Source: Bacteroidetes bacterium QH_1_64_81 (GTDB lineage: Bacteria; Bacteroidota; Rhodothermia; Rhodothermales; Salinibacteraceae). From it: DNA of 11,449 nt. The DNA is taken from assembly GCA_003022655.1 (NCBI GenBank), contig PXSX01000254.1, positions 1 through 11,449 on the forward strand, in the 5' to 3' direction. The position numbers and the translations under genes were made by a program. Within the stretch, counting starts at the first letter, position 1; the number at the start of each line of letters is the position of its first letter. Below, piece after piece: positions 1 through 8,189 of this stretch. Below the pieces are notes generated by a model. The model was not told the origin of the DNA, did no database searches, and saw nothing but the letters and a program-made list of their open reading frames with translations.

Positions 1-945
1 TGTTCGCCCACGAGAGGCTGCCGAAAGGTCTCTCCCCCATCGGGCGTCATCGTGAGTCCGGTGCGCTGGAGCGGCCCGTCCGTGTCGGCCCGCAGGACGG
101 CCATCCACACGGGGTTGCGACTGTTTGGGCGGGGCTGCTCGGCCAACTCAAACACGACCTGCCCCGCCAAACTGTTCGGGGTCCCGTCGGGCCGAAACAG
201 GCGCCAAGCGCGATCTCCGCTCGGCCCCACGTCGTCGGGCGTCGATCGATTCAGGCCGGCGGCCGTTCCGGCCCACACCGTGCCCGTCTCGTCCACCAGC
301 ACGCTGAACGCCCGGTAGTTCTGGAAGCCCCGATTGTCATCGAGAGGCGGGGCGACGAGGAAGTCATACGACTGCGACGGCTCGATGCGGGTGCTCGTGT
401 CGGGCGGGAGCACGACCCGCGACCACGTCTGTCCCTGGTCGGCCGAGCGTCGGAGCCCACTGCGCGATCCGGCGACCCACACGGTGTCCCCGCGCCCGAG
501 GGCGATGTCGCGGGGCGCACTGCCGGCCTGTTGCGTGATGGGCACCGCCGGGAGCGTGGATTCGCCGTAGGCCACCGTCGTGTCGCCCGGATCCCGCGTC
601 GAACGCGAGGCCCGCCCAGACGGTGGACTGCGCCGCCGATTCGCTCTCGGTGGCCAGCGAGAAGACGACGTTGTTTCCTTCTCCGAGCCGACGCTCAACC
701 GCCTGGTCGTCGGGCGCAAAGAGCGAACTGTCTGCCTCCACGTAGACGGTGAGCAGGGGACCGATCCAGAGCGAGTCGCCGGCCGCCGCAATCTCCTGGA
801 CCGTGTTGCTCACGATCGCGGACGTCGGGCGAAGGTCCTGCAGGCGCACCTGGGGTCGCTCCTGGCCCCATGCCGGGGCCGCCACCAGTCCCACTACGCA
901 GAGGCACGCAAGAAGTCGCCGCATCGATCGTCGGGGTCGGTTCAT
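1..945 (-). CDS. Exported Asp-box (BNR/sialidase-like repeat) protein, frame-broken and cut by the window edge
   Basis: The product starts with a signal peptide: basic MNRPRRSMRR, a hydrophobic stretch LLACLCVVGLVAAPA, then a likely cleavage site near residue 28. The mature part looks like a beta-propeller of the sialidase/Ycf48 type. It has two Asp-box motifs, SADQGQTW (423-446) and TPDGGETF (24-47), and VWAG/VWVAG blade-like strands. The first reading frame runs from 945 to about 601. At about position 600 the coding character jumps to another frame, which reads on as TRDPGDTTVAYGEST without a stop to the left edge. This is a one-base shift or, more likely, a lost segment. ATG at 943-945 overlaps the TGA of the upstream lipoprotein gene (ATGA), so the two are probably co-translated. 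An internal ATG at 922-924 is an alternative start that still leaves a signal peptide. It is probably secreted or surface-attached. Ligand and activity are unknown; no catalytic sialidase residues can be identified. Confidence 0.7.
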
Positions 946-1448
946 TCTGACAGTGGAGGAGCGACCGCCGCGTTCGCCGAGTCCGCGGGCACAAACCGCA
1001 GCTGCCCCGTCACCTGATTGCTCGCGAGGCTGTCATCGTCCACGGCAAACACGCGCACTGTGTAGATCTCATCGACGAGAGGGAGCGAGAGGGGAATCCC
1101 GGCCCCGTACAGCGCTCCCTCGACTGAGGGCAGCTGACCAGATATTACGCCCCGTGGGGCCGACGACGGCTCAAGCACAAACACGACCCGTTCGACCGTG
1201 CCGTCCGGATCGGTCGCCCGTGCCGAGAGCACCAGCGTATCTTGGACGGTGGAATCCTGAATCTGATCGGGCGGCAGATCCGACTGGTGGATGCTGTCGG
1301 GCACAACCTGAAGGGCCGACACCGAGGGCGACTGTTGATTGCGCTCCGGTGCCGGGACGGGGTCGCATCCGCTCAGCGCCCACAGGCCGAGGCCGAGCAG
1401 CACGCCCCCAAGAAGGAGGCTCAAAAAGGACGAAACGGAGACCCGCAT
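942..1448 (-). CDS. Lipoprotein with Ig/PKD-like domain
   Basis: This 168-residue protein has a hydrophobic N-terminus (SFLSLLLGGVLLGLGLWAL) ending in the lipobox LSGC. Cys28 is the predicted lipidation site, so the mature protein should be membrane-anchored. A disordered Gln/Ser/Pro linker follows. Then comes a stretch with the look of a single Ig-fold or PKD/cadherin-like repeat (LVLSARATDPDGTVERVVFVLE, about residues 72-93), ending in IYTVRVFAVDDDSLASNQV. Such folds usually bind or space out surface components. The gene overlaps the next gene, an exported Asp-box protein, by ATGA and lies 68 bp after the M50 protease gene. The pair may form a small surface module, which is an inference from gene order and export signals only. 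No named family was recognised. Confidence 0.75.
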   Translation of the reverse strand: MRVSVSSFLSLLLGGVLLGLGLWALSGCDPVPAPERNQQSPSVSALQVVPDSIHQSDLPPDQIQDSTVQDTLVLSARATDPDGTVERVVFVLEPSSAPRGVISGQLPSVEGALYGAGIPLSLPLVDEIYTVRVFAVDDDSLASNQVTGQLRFVPADSANAAVAPPLSE

Positions 1449-1516
1449 CCGAACGCGCAGTTCAGTCGAAAAAGAATCGGCACACCCTCACAACCCACAA
1501 CGCCTACCCCTCAACG

Positions 1517-2656
1517 CTACAACGTACTCAGGGGCTGGAGACTGAAGCAAAGAATGAAGACGGCAATCGCGGCGTAGCCCAGAACCCGACGCGTGGACGT
1601 CAGCTTTTGGGGACGCATCACCGGCGGGTGTTTCACCTGCACGAGAAAGACGATCAGGAGGCTCCACACCAGCCAGCCGGTCCAGCCGAGCCCCGTAAGC
1701 CCGAAGGTAAGGGCTCCGGCCACGCCCCCCAAGAGCCCGAGCAGTCCGAGCACGGTCCGCCGCGAGGTCGCCCCAAAGATTTTATATAGGTATCCGTAGT
1801 AGATGGCCGCCAGGATGATCCACGACGATCGGCCCAGCCAGGGCCCCATCTCGTAGAGCGCCCGGCGCGTCTCCTCCATGAACCCAATTCCGCCCGACCA
1901 CAGGAGCACGAACACGAAGGCCTGCGCGAAGCGACGGTGCCACTTGTCGCCCAGCAGGGCATAGAGCACGTGGCCGCCATCAAGCTGCCCCACTGGGAGC
2001 AGGTTGAGCGCCGTAAAAAACAGGCCGAGCCACCCGGCGAAGAGCACCGGGTAGTGGTACATCTCGTACATCGGCGGCACGTTGGAAAAGAATTGCGACA
2101 GGAACCAGTAGAGCGGCGTCTGCCCCACCACCAAGATGACCGTATCTCCTCCCGCCGCCGGATGGGAGTCGGGAAAGGTGCCGTACTGCCGGATGTGCTC
2201 TTTCAGGGCCTCGTGGGCCGGTAGGTCAAGCAGATACTCGGGGGGGGGCAGGGTCGCAAATCCGTAGAGCAATGCGCCCAGCGCCACGACGAAGCCCGCC
2301 AGCGGACCGGCCACGCCGATGTCGAAGAGCGAGCGTGTGCTCGGAATGCGCTGCCGGATGCTAATGACGGCTCCGAAGGTCCCGATGGGGTTGGGAATGA
2401 CCGGAGACGGGATGTAGTAGGGCAGCGACGTGCGCACCTTGTGGACCCGCGCTGCGAAGTAGTGCCCAAACTCATGAACCGTGAGGAAAGCGAGGAGCGG
2501 AATTGCGTAGCGCAGGCCGTCGACGAGCCAGGCCTGGTTGACGCTGAAGAAAAGGAGCGAGACCGTCTCGTCGTGCACCTCGTAGTAGCCCGGCCGGTGG
2601 GCCCACCAGTCGGCCCCCACGTAGACCGTAGACACCACCGTGAGCGCAAAGAGCAA
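1517..2656 (-). CDS. M50 / site-2 protease family membrane protein (EGY-like), start codon missing
   Basis: This is a polytopic membrane protein with the zinc-metalloprotease signature HEFGH (residues 61-65, counted from TTG at 2654-2656). It also has the second S2P motif, NLLPVGQLDGG, in which Asp226 would be the third zinc ligand, and a conserved FDIGVAGPLAG turn between them. The segment YYIPSPVIPNPIGTFGA resembles the bacterial and plant EGY branch of S2P. Such enzymes cut transmembrane substrates, usually regulators; the substrate here is unknown. The stated start is only the first recognised start codon in frame. Coding sequence clearly continues upstream (SATDRYWLHLL, preceded by an acidic tail VSVEEVESVEAED) up to the aminotransferase stop at 2792. 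That stretch has no ATG, GTG or TTG, so the true start has been lost, probably by an indel between about 2657 and 2791. At least seven hydrophobic segments are visible, and the C-terminus is a clean hydrophobic helix. Confidence 0.85.
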   Translation of the reverse strand: MLFALTVVSTVYVGADWWAHRPGYYEVHDETVSLLFFSVNQAWLVDGLRYAIPLLAFLTVHEFGHYFAARVHKVRTSLPYYIPSPVIPNPIGTFGAVISIRQRIPSTRSLFDIGVAGPLAGFVVALGALLYGFATLPPPEYLLDLPAHEALKEHIRQYGTFPDSHPAAGGDTVILVVGQTPLYWFLSQFFSNVPPMYEMYHYPVLFAGWLGLFFTALNLLPVGQLDGGHVLYALLGDKWHRRFAQAFVFVLLWSGGIGFMEETRRALYEMGPWLGRSSWIILAAIYYGYLYKIFGATSRRTVLGLLGLLGGVAGALTFGLTGLGWTGWLVWSLLIVFLVQVKHPPVMRPQKLTSTRRVLGYAAIAVFILCFSLQPLSTL

Positions 2657-2791
2657 CAGGTGCAGCCAGTAGCGATCGGTCGCCGACCGGCGCGGAGACT
2701 CTGCCTGGGCGTTCGGCGGGTCCTCCGCTTCGACAGACTCTACTTCCTCTACGGAGACAACCGTCGGGACCGTCGCGAGGCCTTCCCGTAC

Positions 2792-4006
2792 TTAGCGGAG
2801 CGCCGCGAGCCCCGCTTCGATCCGATCCAGGGCCGTTTCGAGGTCGTCCATCGACGAGGCGTACGAGAGGCGCAGTCCGCTGGGCGCTCCGAAGGCCGGA
2901 CCCGGCACGAGGGCCACGTTGTGCTCCTCCAGGAGGTAGAAGCACAGATCCTCGCTGTCCTCAATGGTGGAGCCGTCGGGCGCCTCGGTGCCCAAAAAGC
3001 CCGACACGTCCGGGTACAGGTAGAAGGCCCCCTCGGGCGTGGGGCAGCGCACTCCTTCGATGGCCCGCAGGCGCTTTAGCACCGCGTCGCGTCGACGCCG
3101 AAAGGCCGCCACCATCTCGTGCACCGGCCCCTTGTCCATCTCCAGCGCCGCCGCGCCCGCCTTCTGCGTAATGCTGCAGGGGGCCGACGTAAACTGGCCC
3201 TGGATTTTGGCCGCGGCCTGCGCGATCGGCTCGGGGGCCGCCATGTAGCCGAGGCGCCAGCCCGTCATTGCGTACGCCTTGGAGAACCCGTTCACCGTGA
3301 TCGTGCGGTCCTTCATGTCGGGGAACGACGCGAAGGCTCGGTGCTCGGCGTCGTAGATCACGTGCTCGTAGATCTCATCGGACACGACGAAGACCTGCTC
3401 GTGGTCGCGCAGCACGTCGGCGAGAGCGGCCAGCTCCTCGGGCGGATACACCGTTCCGGTGGGATTAGAGGGGGTGCAGAGGATGAGAACTCGGGTACGT
3501 TCGGTGATCGCGTCGTCGAGCTGCTCGGGCGTCAGTCGATATTCATTCTCAACGCCCGTCGACACCTCCACCGGCGCGGCTCCACTGAAGCGCGCCATCT
3601 CGGGATAGCTCACCCAGTAGGGCGCCGGCACGAGCACCTCGTCCCCCTCGTCGCAGAGGGCGTGGATGGCCAGCGCGAGAGACTGCTTCGCCCCGTTTGA
3701 GCAGACGACCTGGTCCGGCGTGTACGACAGGTCGTTGTCGCGGTCGAACTTGCGGCAAATGGCCTCCCGCAGCTCCAGGGTGCCGGTATTTTCGGTGTAG
3801 TGCGTGAATCCGTTCCGGATGGCCTGGACGCCCGCATTGGAAATTGGCTCCGGCGTGTCGAAGTCGGGCTCCCCGGCGCTGAGGGCCACGACGGGATGCC
3901 CCTGCCGCCGCCGCTTCTCGGCTCGGGACTTCATGGCGAGCGTGGCGGACGGCTGCATTGCGTCCACGCGATCGTTGAATCGGACGGTGGTCGTTGAGGG
4001 AGACAT
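2792..4006 (-). CDS. Class I/II (AAT subgroup Ib) pyridoxal-phosphate aminotransferase, aspartate type
   Basis: This intact 404-residue enzyme has the fold-type I aminotransferase signatures in order: SAGEPDFDTPEPI near the N-terminus, YTENTGTLELR, the PLP-binding NPTG (Asn181), SDEIYEHVIYD (Asp210 and Tyr213, cofactor contacts), the Schiff-base lysine Lys243 in NGFSKAYAMTGWRLGY, and the substrate-carboxylate arginine Arg379 in GLRLSYASSMDDLE. The length matches subgroup Ib aspartate aminotransferases (about 390-405), which move the amino group of aspartate to 2-oxoglutarate in the cytoplasm. Some subgroup Ib members also transaminate prephenate in Phe/Tyr synthesis, and the sequence alone does not decide between these roles. 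ATG at 4004-4006 is the first possible start giving the usual N-terminus. The stop abuts the coding stretch of the M50 gene. A 353-bp gap with octamer repeats lies upstream. Confidence 0.9.
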   Translation of the reverse strand: MSPSTTTVRFNDRVDAMQPSATLAMKSRAEKRRRQGHPVVALSAGEPDFDTPEPISNAGVQAIRNGFTHYTENTGTLELREAICRKFDRDNDLSYTPDQVVCSNGAKQSLALAIHALCDEGDEVLVPAPYWVSYPEMARFSGAAPVEVSTGVENEYRLTPEQLDDAITERTRVLILCTPSNPTGTVYPPEELAALADVLRDHEQVFVVSDEIYEHVIYDAEHRAFASFPDMKDRTITVNGFSKAYAMTGWRLGYMAAPEPIAQAAAKIQGQFTSAPCSITQKAGAAALEMDKGPVHEMVAAFRRRRDAVLKRLRAIEGVRCPTPEGAFYLYPDVSGFLGTEAPDGSTIEDSEDLCFYLLEEHNVALVPGPAFGAPSGLRLSYASSMDDLETALDRIEAGLAALR

Positions 4007-4086
4007 GGTCTATCGATACGTGGGAAAGTTCGGTAAGGGGACCGCTGTTTTCTTCCAGACGGGCTCGCTCTGATATATCTGGGGCA

Positions 4087-4161
4087 AGTGGGCGAAAGGG
4101 CGAGTGGGCGTGTAAGAGATATGCTCTCGAAGTGTCCACAGTTTTCTCCCTTTCCCCAGGG
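4087..4161. repeat. Octamer (8-base) G-rich repeat element, copy 1
   Basis: Three head-to-tail 8-base units lie at 4087-4094 (AGTGGGCG), 4095-4102 (AAAGGGCG) and 4103-4110 (AGTGGGCG). About 35 bases later comes a short inverted counterpart, CTCCCTTT at 4146-4153 followed by CCCC. It sits in the 353-bp gap between the aminotransferase start and the accC stop. It belongs to the same family as the copies at 4237-4360 and 10741-11019. The inverted arm is short, so this copy is the weaker one as a hairpin. Confidence 0.65.
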
Positions 4162-4236
4162 CGATCGCATGTTAAAATCCTGGCCGAGCCGTTAGAGGTT
4201 CTGTTGTCTCTGAATGTCCGGTTGTGCCGAGAACGC

Positions 4237-4360
4237 GTGGGAGAATGGGGGAGAGGGGGCAAGGGCGCCCCGACGCTTCACCCTGAATGAGAGCAAAATC
4301 ACACAGGCAACGCCAAGATGCGATTGCCGTACTCCCTTTCCCCCATTCTCCCACTCCCTC
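4237..4360. repeat. Octamer G-rich repeat element, copy 2, ending at the accC stop
   Basis: Four 8-base units run forward (GTGGGAGA, ATGGGGGA, GAGGGGGC, AAGGGCGC, from 4237 to 4268). An inverted array then follows at 4332-4359 (CTCCCTTT, CCCCCATT, CTCCCACT, CCCT). The arms GTGGGAGAATGGGGGA and the reverse complement of 4340-4355 match over about 16 bases, with a loop of about 70 bases. The inverted arm begins immediately after the accC TAG (4360-4362). A transcript reading out of accC would therefore form the stem straight away, so the element could act as a 3'-end structure. Function is inferred; the spacing and symmetry are seen directly. Confidence 0.75.
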
Positions 4361-5727
4361 TATGCCACCTCCGCCGGGGCCGCGTGCATCTCGAAGTGGT
4401 CGAGGAAGCGCGTGTCAAAGTCGCCGCGCTTGAAGCGCTCATCGTCCATGAGCTGCTGGTGAAATGGAATCGTGGTGCGGATGCCTTCGACGATGAACTC
4501 ATCGAGCGCCCGGCGCATCTTGCGGAGAGCGTGGTCGCGCGTCTTGCCGTACGCGATGAGCTTGGCGATCATCGAGTCGTAGGTGGGCGGAATTCGGTAG
4601 CCGGAGTACGCGGCGGTGTCGATCCGAATGCCGTGCCCACCCGGCTGGTGAAAGGCCGTGATGTCGCCCGGGGCCGGACTGAAGTTGTTGAAGGGATCCT
4701 CCGCGTTGATACGGCATTCGATGGCGTGCCCCTCCATGGGCGGACGCTCGTTCCCGTCCACGGTGTCGCCCATTGACACGCGAATCTGGTGCTCCACCAG
4801 GTCGCAGTCCGTGACCTCTTCGGTGACGGGGTGCTCCACCTGGATGCGCGTGTTCATTTCCATGAAGTAGAAGTTGCGGTCGGCCCCCACGAGAAACTCG
4901 ACCGTGCCGGCGCCTTCATAGTCCACTGACTCGGCGCCCCGGATGGCCGCCTCCCCCATCTCCTCTCGGAGCTCCGCGTTGACGATCGGGGAGGGACACT
5001 CCTCCACGAGCTTTTGGTGGCGCCGCTGAATGGAGCACTCCCGCTCCCCAAAGTGCATGACGTTCCCCTGACCGTCGCCCAGCACCTGAATCTCGACGTG
5101 CCGGGGCTTCTCTACAAACTTCTCAATGTACACCTCGGGGTTGCCGAAGGCCGCGTCGGCCTCGGACCGCGCCCCCTCGAACGCCCGCTCGAAGCCGTCC
5201 GCCGTCCGCACCAGCCGCATCCCGGTGCCCCCGCCGCCTGCTGCCGCCTTCACCATGACGGGAAATCCGATGTCCGACGCAATCTCGTAGGCCTTGTCGA
5301 GGTCGTCGATCGTGCCGTCGGACCCCTCCACGATGGGCACCCCGGCCGCATGCATCGTTTCCTTGGCCAGCGACTTCTGTCCCATCAGCCGGATGGTCTC
5401 GGCGGAGGGGCCGATGAACTCGATGTCGTTGTCGGCGCAGATCTGGCTGAACTCAGCGTTTTCGGCGAGGAAGCCGTAGCCCGGATGAATGGCGTCGGCC
5501 CCCGTCACCTCCGCCGCGGCGATAAGACGATCGGGGCGCAGGTAGCTCTCCGCGGAGGCCGGCGGGCCGATGCAGACCGCCTCGTCGGCGAAGCGGACGT
5601 GGAGCGCGTCCCGGTCCATCGTGGAGTACACCGCCACGGTGTTGAGGCCCATCTCGTGGCAGGTGCGAATGACGCGCAGCGCAATCTCGCCGCGATTGGC
5701 GATGAGAATTTTTTGGAGGTCACTCAT
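4360..5727 (-). CDS. accC: Acetyl-CoA carboxylase, biotin carboxylase subunit
   Basis: AccC uses ATP and bicarbonate to carboxylate the biotin on AccB, the first half-reaction of malonyl-CoA formation in fatty-acid synthesis. The 455-residue protein is full length (family about 445-455). It has the N-terminal [31 protein letters not shown], the ATP-grasp glycine-rich loop [10 protein letters not shown], the HQK segment of [25 protein letters not shown], and the catalytic [14 protein letters not shown] stretch. The glycine-rich loop carries Thr where the E. coli enzyme has Arg (GGGGRGMR). ATG at 5725-5727 gives the standard N-terminus. The gene lies 116 bp downstream of accB, with a heptamer repeat element between them, and ends directly at an octamer element. 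Co-expression with accB and efp is likely from gene order. Confidence 0.96.
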   Translation of the reverse strand: MSDLQKILIANRGEIALRVIRTCHEMGLNTVAVYSTMDRDALHVRFADEAVCIGPPASAESYLRPDRLIAAAEVTGADAIHPGYGFLAENAEFSQICADNDIEFIGPSAETIRLMGQKSLAKETMHAAGVPIVEGSDGTIDDLDKAYEIASDIGFPVMVKAAAGGGGTGMRLVRTADGFERAFEGARSEADAAFGNPEVYIEKFVEKPRHVEIQVLGDGQGNVMHFGERECSIQRRHQKLVEECPSPIVNAELREEMGEAAIRGAESVDYEGAGTVEFLVGADRNFYFMEMNTRIQVEHPVTEEVTDCDLVEHQIRVSMGDTVDGNERPPMEGHAIECRINAEDPFNNFSPAPGDITAFHQPGGHGIRIDTAAYSGYRIPPTYDSMIAKLIAYGKTRDHALRKMRRALDEFIVEGIRTTIPFHQQLMDDERFKRGDFDTRFLDHFEMHAAPAEVA

Positions 5728-5770
5728 GCGGGCTCAAGATCCTGTGTCACGTTCGGGTTGTTGGGGGGGA

Positions 5771-5843
5771 TTCGTGAAACGTGGTGAGTGAGGCGTGATG
5801 AGTGACTGTTCGAGGTGGGGCTTCACGTATCACGGATCACGCA

Positions 5844-5846
<3 letters not shown>
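5771..5846. repeat. Heptamer (NNCGTGA) inverted repeat element between accB and accC
   Basis: Forward 7-base units read TTCGTGA, AACGTGG, TGAGTGA, GGCGTGA, TGAGTGA from 5771. The core GT dinucleotides fall at 5774, 5781, 5788, 5795 and 5802, exactly seven bases apart. The inverted arm at 5824-5846 has ACG at 5825, 5832 and 5839, again at period 7. The inner ends pair imperfectly (GTGATGAGTGA against GTGATACGTGA, 9 of 11 bases). The inverted arm ends on the accB TGA stop at 5844-5846. It fills most of the 116-bp accB-accC spacer. Confidence 0.75.
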
Positions 5847-6479
<633 letters not shown>

Positions 6480-6554
6480 GCGTCTAAGGGCTATGTGCGA
6501 GAGAACTGCGGTGGTGCCCCGGCCTACCGGAGGCAGCCAAGCGGTACCCATGGG

Positions 6555-7053
6555 CTACACCGTCGAGGCAGCGGAGACGCGGGTTTCGTATTCTTCGGTG
6601 TCCGTGTTGACGCGAACGACATCTCCCTCATTGATAAAAAGGGGCACGTCGATCGTCGCCCCACTCTCCAACGTCGCGGGCTTGTCGCCGCCCTGCGCGG
6701 TGTCGCCCTTCACGCCGGGCGTCGTGTCAACGACCTCCAACTCCACCTTCTGCGGAATCTCAGTGCGGAGCGGTTTCTCGGTGTCAGTCCGGAACAGGAT
6801 ATCGACGTCACCGCCCTCTTTCAAGAACGCGCGCCCCTCCACCTGCTCGGGCGGCATCGAGAACTGCTCGTACGACTCCCGCCCCCGCCCGGAAGGTTTC
6901 CTCCACCTCATGGCCGTCCGTCACGTTCTTCAAGGTCGTGCGCACAAAGGCGCCCCCTTTGCCGGGCTTCACGTGGAGGAAGTCGACAATCTCCCAGAGG
7001 TCGTCCCGCCAGATGAACGTCATGCCGTTTCGGAAATCACTCGTGTCCGCCAT
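6555..7053 (-). CDS. efp: Translation elongation factor P, broken by an internal deletion of about 80 bp
   Basis: EF-P enters ribosomes stalled on polyproline and restores peptide-bond formation. The N-terminal domain is normal: MADTSDFRNGMTF, then the tip loop VKPGKGGAF with Lys32 at the position that is modified in many bacteria, then EVEETFRAG (residues 49-57, ending at 6883). The rest is in another frame, from ESYEQFSMPPEQ (6878) through LELEVVDT-like VELEVVDTTPGVKGDT, the signature of domain II/III, to the stop at 6555. In intact EF-P about 28 residues separate FRAG from the ETYEQ-type motif; here only four bases (6879-6882) lie between. About 80 bp is therefore missing, which also shifts the frame, leaving 164 of the usual roughly 188 residues. 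A good promoter lies 38 bp upstream. As the gene is highly conserved, an assembly fault is as likely as true loss. Confidence 0.9.
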
Positions 7054-7090
7054 ACGCCAGATGGAATCGCTTCAGTCTTGATAGTGTGAT

Positions 7091-7120
7091 AATATACCAC
7101 GCCGCAGGGTGGGGTATCAA
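7091..7120 (-). promoter_or_regulatory. Sigma70-like promoter for efp-accB-accC
   Basis: On the minus strand TTGATA (7120-7115) is followed after an 18-base spacer by TATATT (7096-7091). These are close to the -35 and -10 consensus. The -10 box lies 37 bases before the efp ATG (7053), leaving a leader of about 30 bases. It stands out as AT-rich in an otherwise GC-rich region. A direct repeat GATTCCAT flanks it (around 7066 and 7131). Confidence 0.6.
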
Positions 7121-7175
7121 TTTCTCTCCATGGAATCACGGCGCATCTTTTGCGATAAAGCGCTGAGCAGAGACT

Positions 7176-7207
7176 TTGTTGCAGGGTCGGCGACCGCCCC
7201 GCAACAA
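7176..7207 (-). terminator. Hairpin after bshB1, possible terminator without U-tract
   Basis: Perfect 7-base arms TTGTTGC (7176-7182) and GCAACAA (7201-7207) enclose a second GC-rich pairing (GGG with CCC and CGG with CCG) around a CGA loop. It lies 18 bases past the bshB1 stop and 55 bases before the efp promoter, the right place to separate two transcripts. No run of T follows on either strand, so intrinsic termination is uncertain. Confidence 0.5.
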
Positions 7208-7224
7208 TTCACGCAGGATCTAGC

Positions 7225-7983
7225 TCACCGAAATTCCTTCTTTTTGCTGAGTACGTCGGGCAGGTCCGTGACACCAAAGGGGCCGTGGCGGTAGAGGAAG
7301 GGCTCGCCGTAGGTGGCGCCCACCGTGTAGCCGTAGGTGCGCGCTCGCGACTTCACCCACTCAAAGAATTCGGGGTTGGACACGAAGGTCTCCGGCTCGT
7401 CGGGGTCCGGCTCGTAGTCGGGGTTGTGGAACTGCGACTCGAAGGCCTGGAGGGCCTCAATGCGCCGGTCCCATACCGGCGTCACGTCCACCACCATCGT
7501 CGGCTCGAACGAGACGGCCTGCATGTAGTGGAGCACGTGGTGGGGACGCCAGGGCTCTTGGGCGGTGCCGTCCGGCCCGGTCGTCTCGACCTCCTGCAGA
7601 CCGCTGTAGTAGAGGGCGTCGGTGGCGAGGTCGGAGGCGTCGCTGTGATCGGGATGGCGACTCTCCGGGGGGTTGATGAAGACGATGTCCGGCCGGTACT
7701 GGCGCACCACCTCAATGACCGCGCGCTGGTTGGCCTTCGTGTTGCGGATGTCCCCGTCCATCATCTCGAGGTTCTCGCGGGCGCTCAGGCCGATGATCTC
7801 TGACGCGCGCTCGGCCTCCTTCATGCGCTGCTCGGGGGTGCCCCGCGAGCCGAGCTGGCCCTTCGTAAAGTCGGCGATGCCCACGTCGTAGCCCTGCCGG
7901 GCGAGCAAGCACATCGTTCCCCCCGCGCAGAGCTCCACGTCGTCGGGATGAGCGGCGAGGGCGAGGACATCGAGTTTGGACAT
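7225..7983 (-). CDS. bshB1: Bacillithiol biosynthesis deacetylase BshB1 (PIG-L/LmbE family)
   Basis: This is a LmbE-like zinc deacetylase of 252 residues. Its zinc-binding motif AHPDD (residues 11-15: His12, Asp15) sits after the first strand LDVLALA, and the third ligand is His113 in SRHPDHSD. The stretches FTKGQLGSRGTPEQR, SAREN and VFINPPESRHPDHSDA are typical of BshB1. This enzyme removes acetyl from GlcNAc-malate in the synthesis of bacillithiol, the low-molecular-weight thiol of Firmicutes and many Bacteroidota. A less specific PIG-L deacetylase is the alternative, but the overall pattern favours BshB1. ATG at 7981-7983 gives the standard N-terminus. The gene is intact. It lies 206 bp downstream of leuS, separated by a heptamer repeat element, and a hairpin follows its stop, so it may be its own transcription unit. 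Confidence 0.88.
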   Translation of the reverse strand: MSKLDVLALAAHPDDVELCAGGTMCLLARQGYDVGIADFTKGQLGSRGTPEQRMKEAERASEIIGLSARENLEMMDGDIRNTKANQRAVIEVVRQYRPDIVFINPPESRHPDHSDASDLATDALYYSGLQEVETTGPDGTAQEPWRPHHVLHYMQAVSFEPTMVVDVTPVWDRRIEALQAFESQFHNPDYEPDPDEPETFVSNPEFFEWVKSRARTYGYTVGATYGEPFLYRHGPFGVTDLPDVLSKKKEFR

Positions 7984-8041
7984 GGACGATTCGTTCTTCA
8001 GGGAGTGCTAGCTCAATGGAAATTGCCTGGGGTTAGGCAGA

Positions 8042-8134
8042 GCGTATTGCGTATCCCGTGTTGCGTGAGGCGTGACTCGTGAAACGTGAGTGGAGGCTCT
8101 TCCCGCTCATGCATTACTCCTCACGCATCACGAT
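8042..8134. repeat. Heptamer (NNCGTGA) inverted repeat element between leuS and bshB1
   Basis: This is the clearest array in the window. CGT occurs at 8043, 8050, 8057, 8064, 8071, 8078 and 8085, seven times at exactly seven-base steps, with units such as TGCGTGA, GGCGTGA, CTCGTGA and AACGTGA. The inverted arm at 8107-8134 keeps the same period: TCATGCA, TTACTCC, TCACGCA, TCACGAT, with ACG at 8123 and 8130. A central spacer of about 16 bases separates the arms. Same family and same forward-then-inverted order as the element at 5771-5846. Confidence 0.8.
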
Positions 8135-8189
8135 GTCAGCCAATACAGCATCAAGCCTAGCCCACACCGCCTCCTTACGAGACGCGAGC

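Noticed and set aside
749..1789. 346-codon plus-strand open frame across the lipoprotein region
   Set aside because: Arg/Pro-rich composition typical of antisense GC-rich sequence; the minus strand has signal peptide, lipobox and HExxH evidence.
8042..8134. CRISPR array
   Set aside because: Units are 7 bases, with no unique spacers of 25-45 bases, and no cas genes are nearby.
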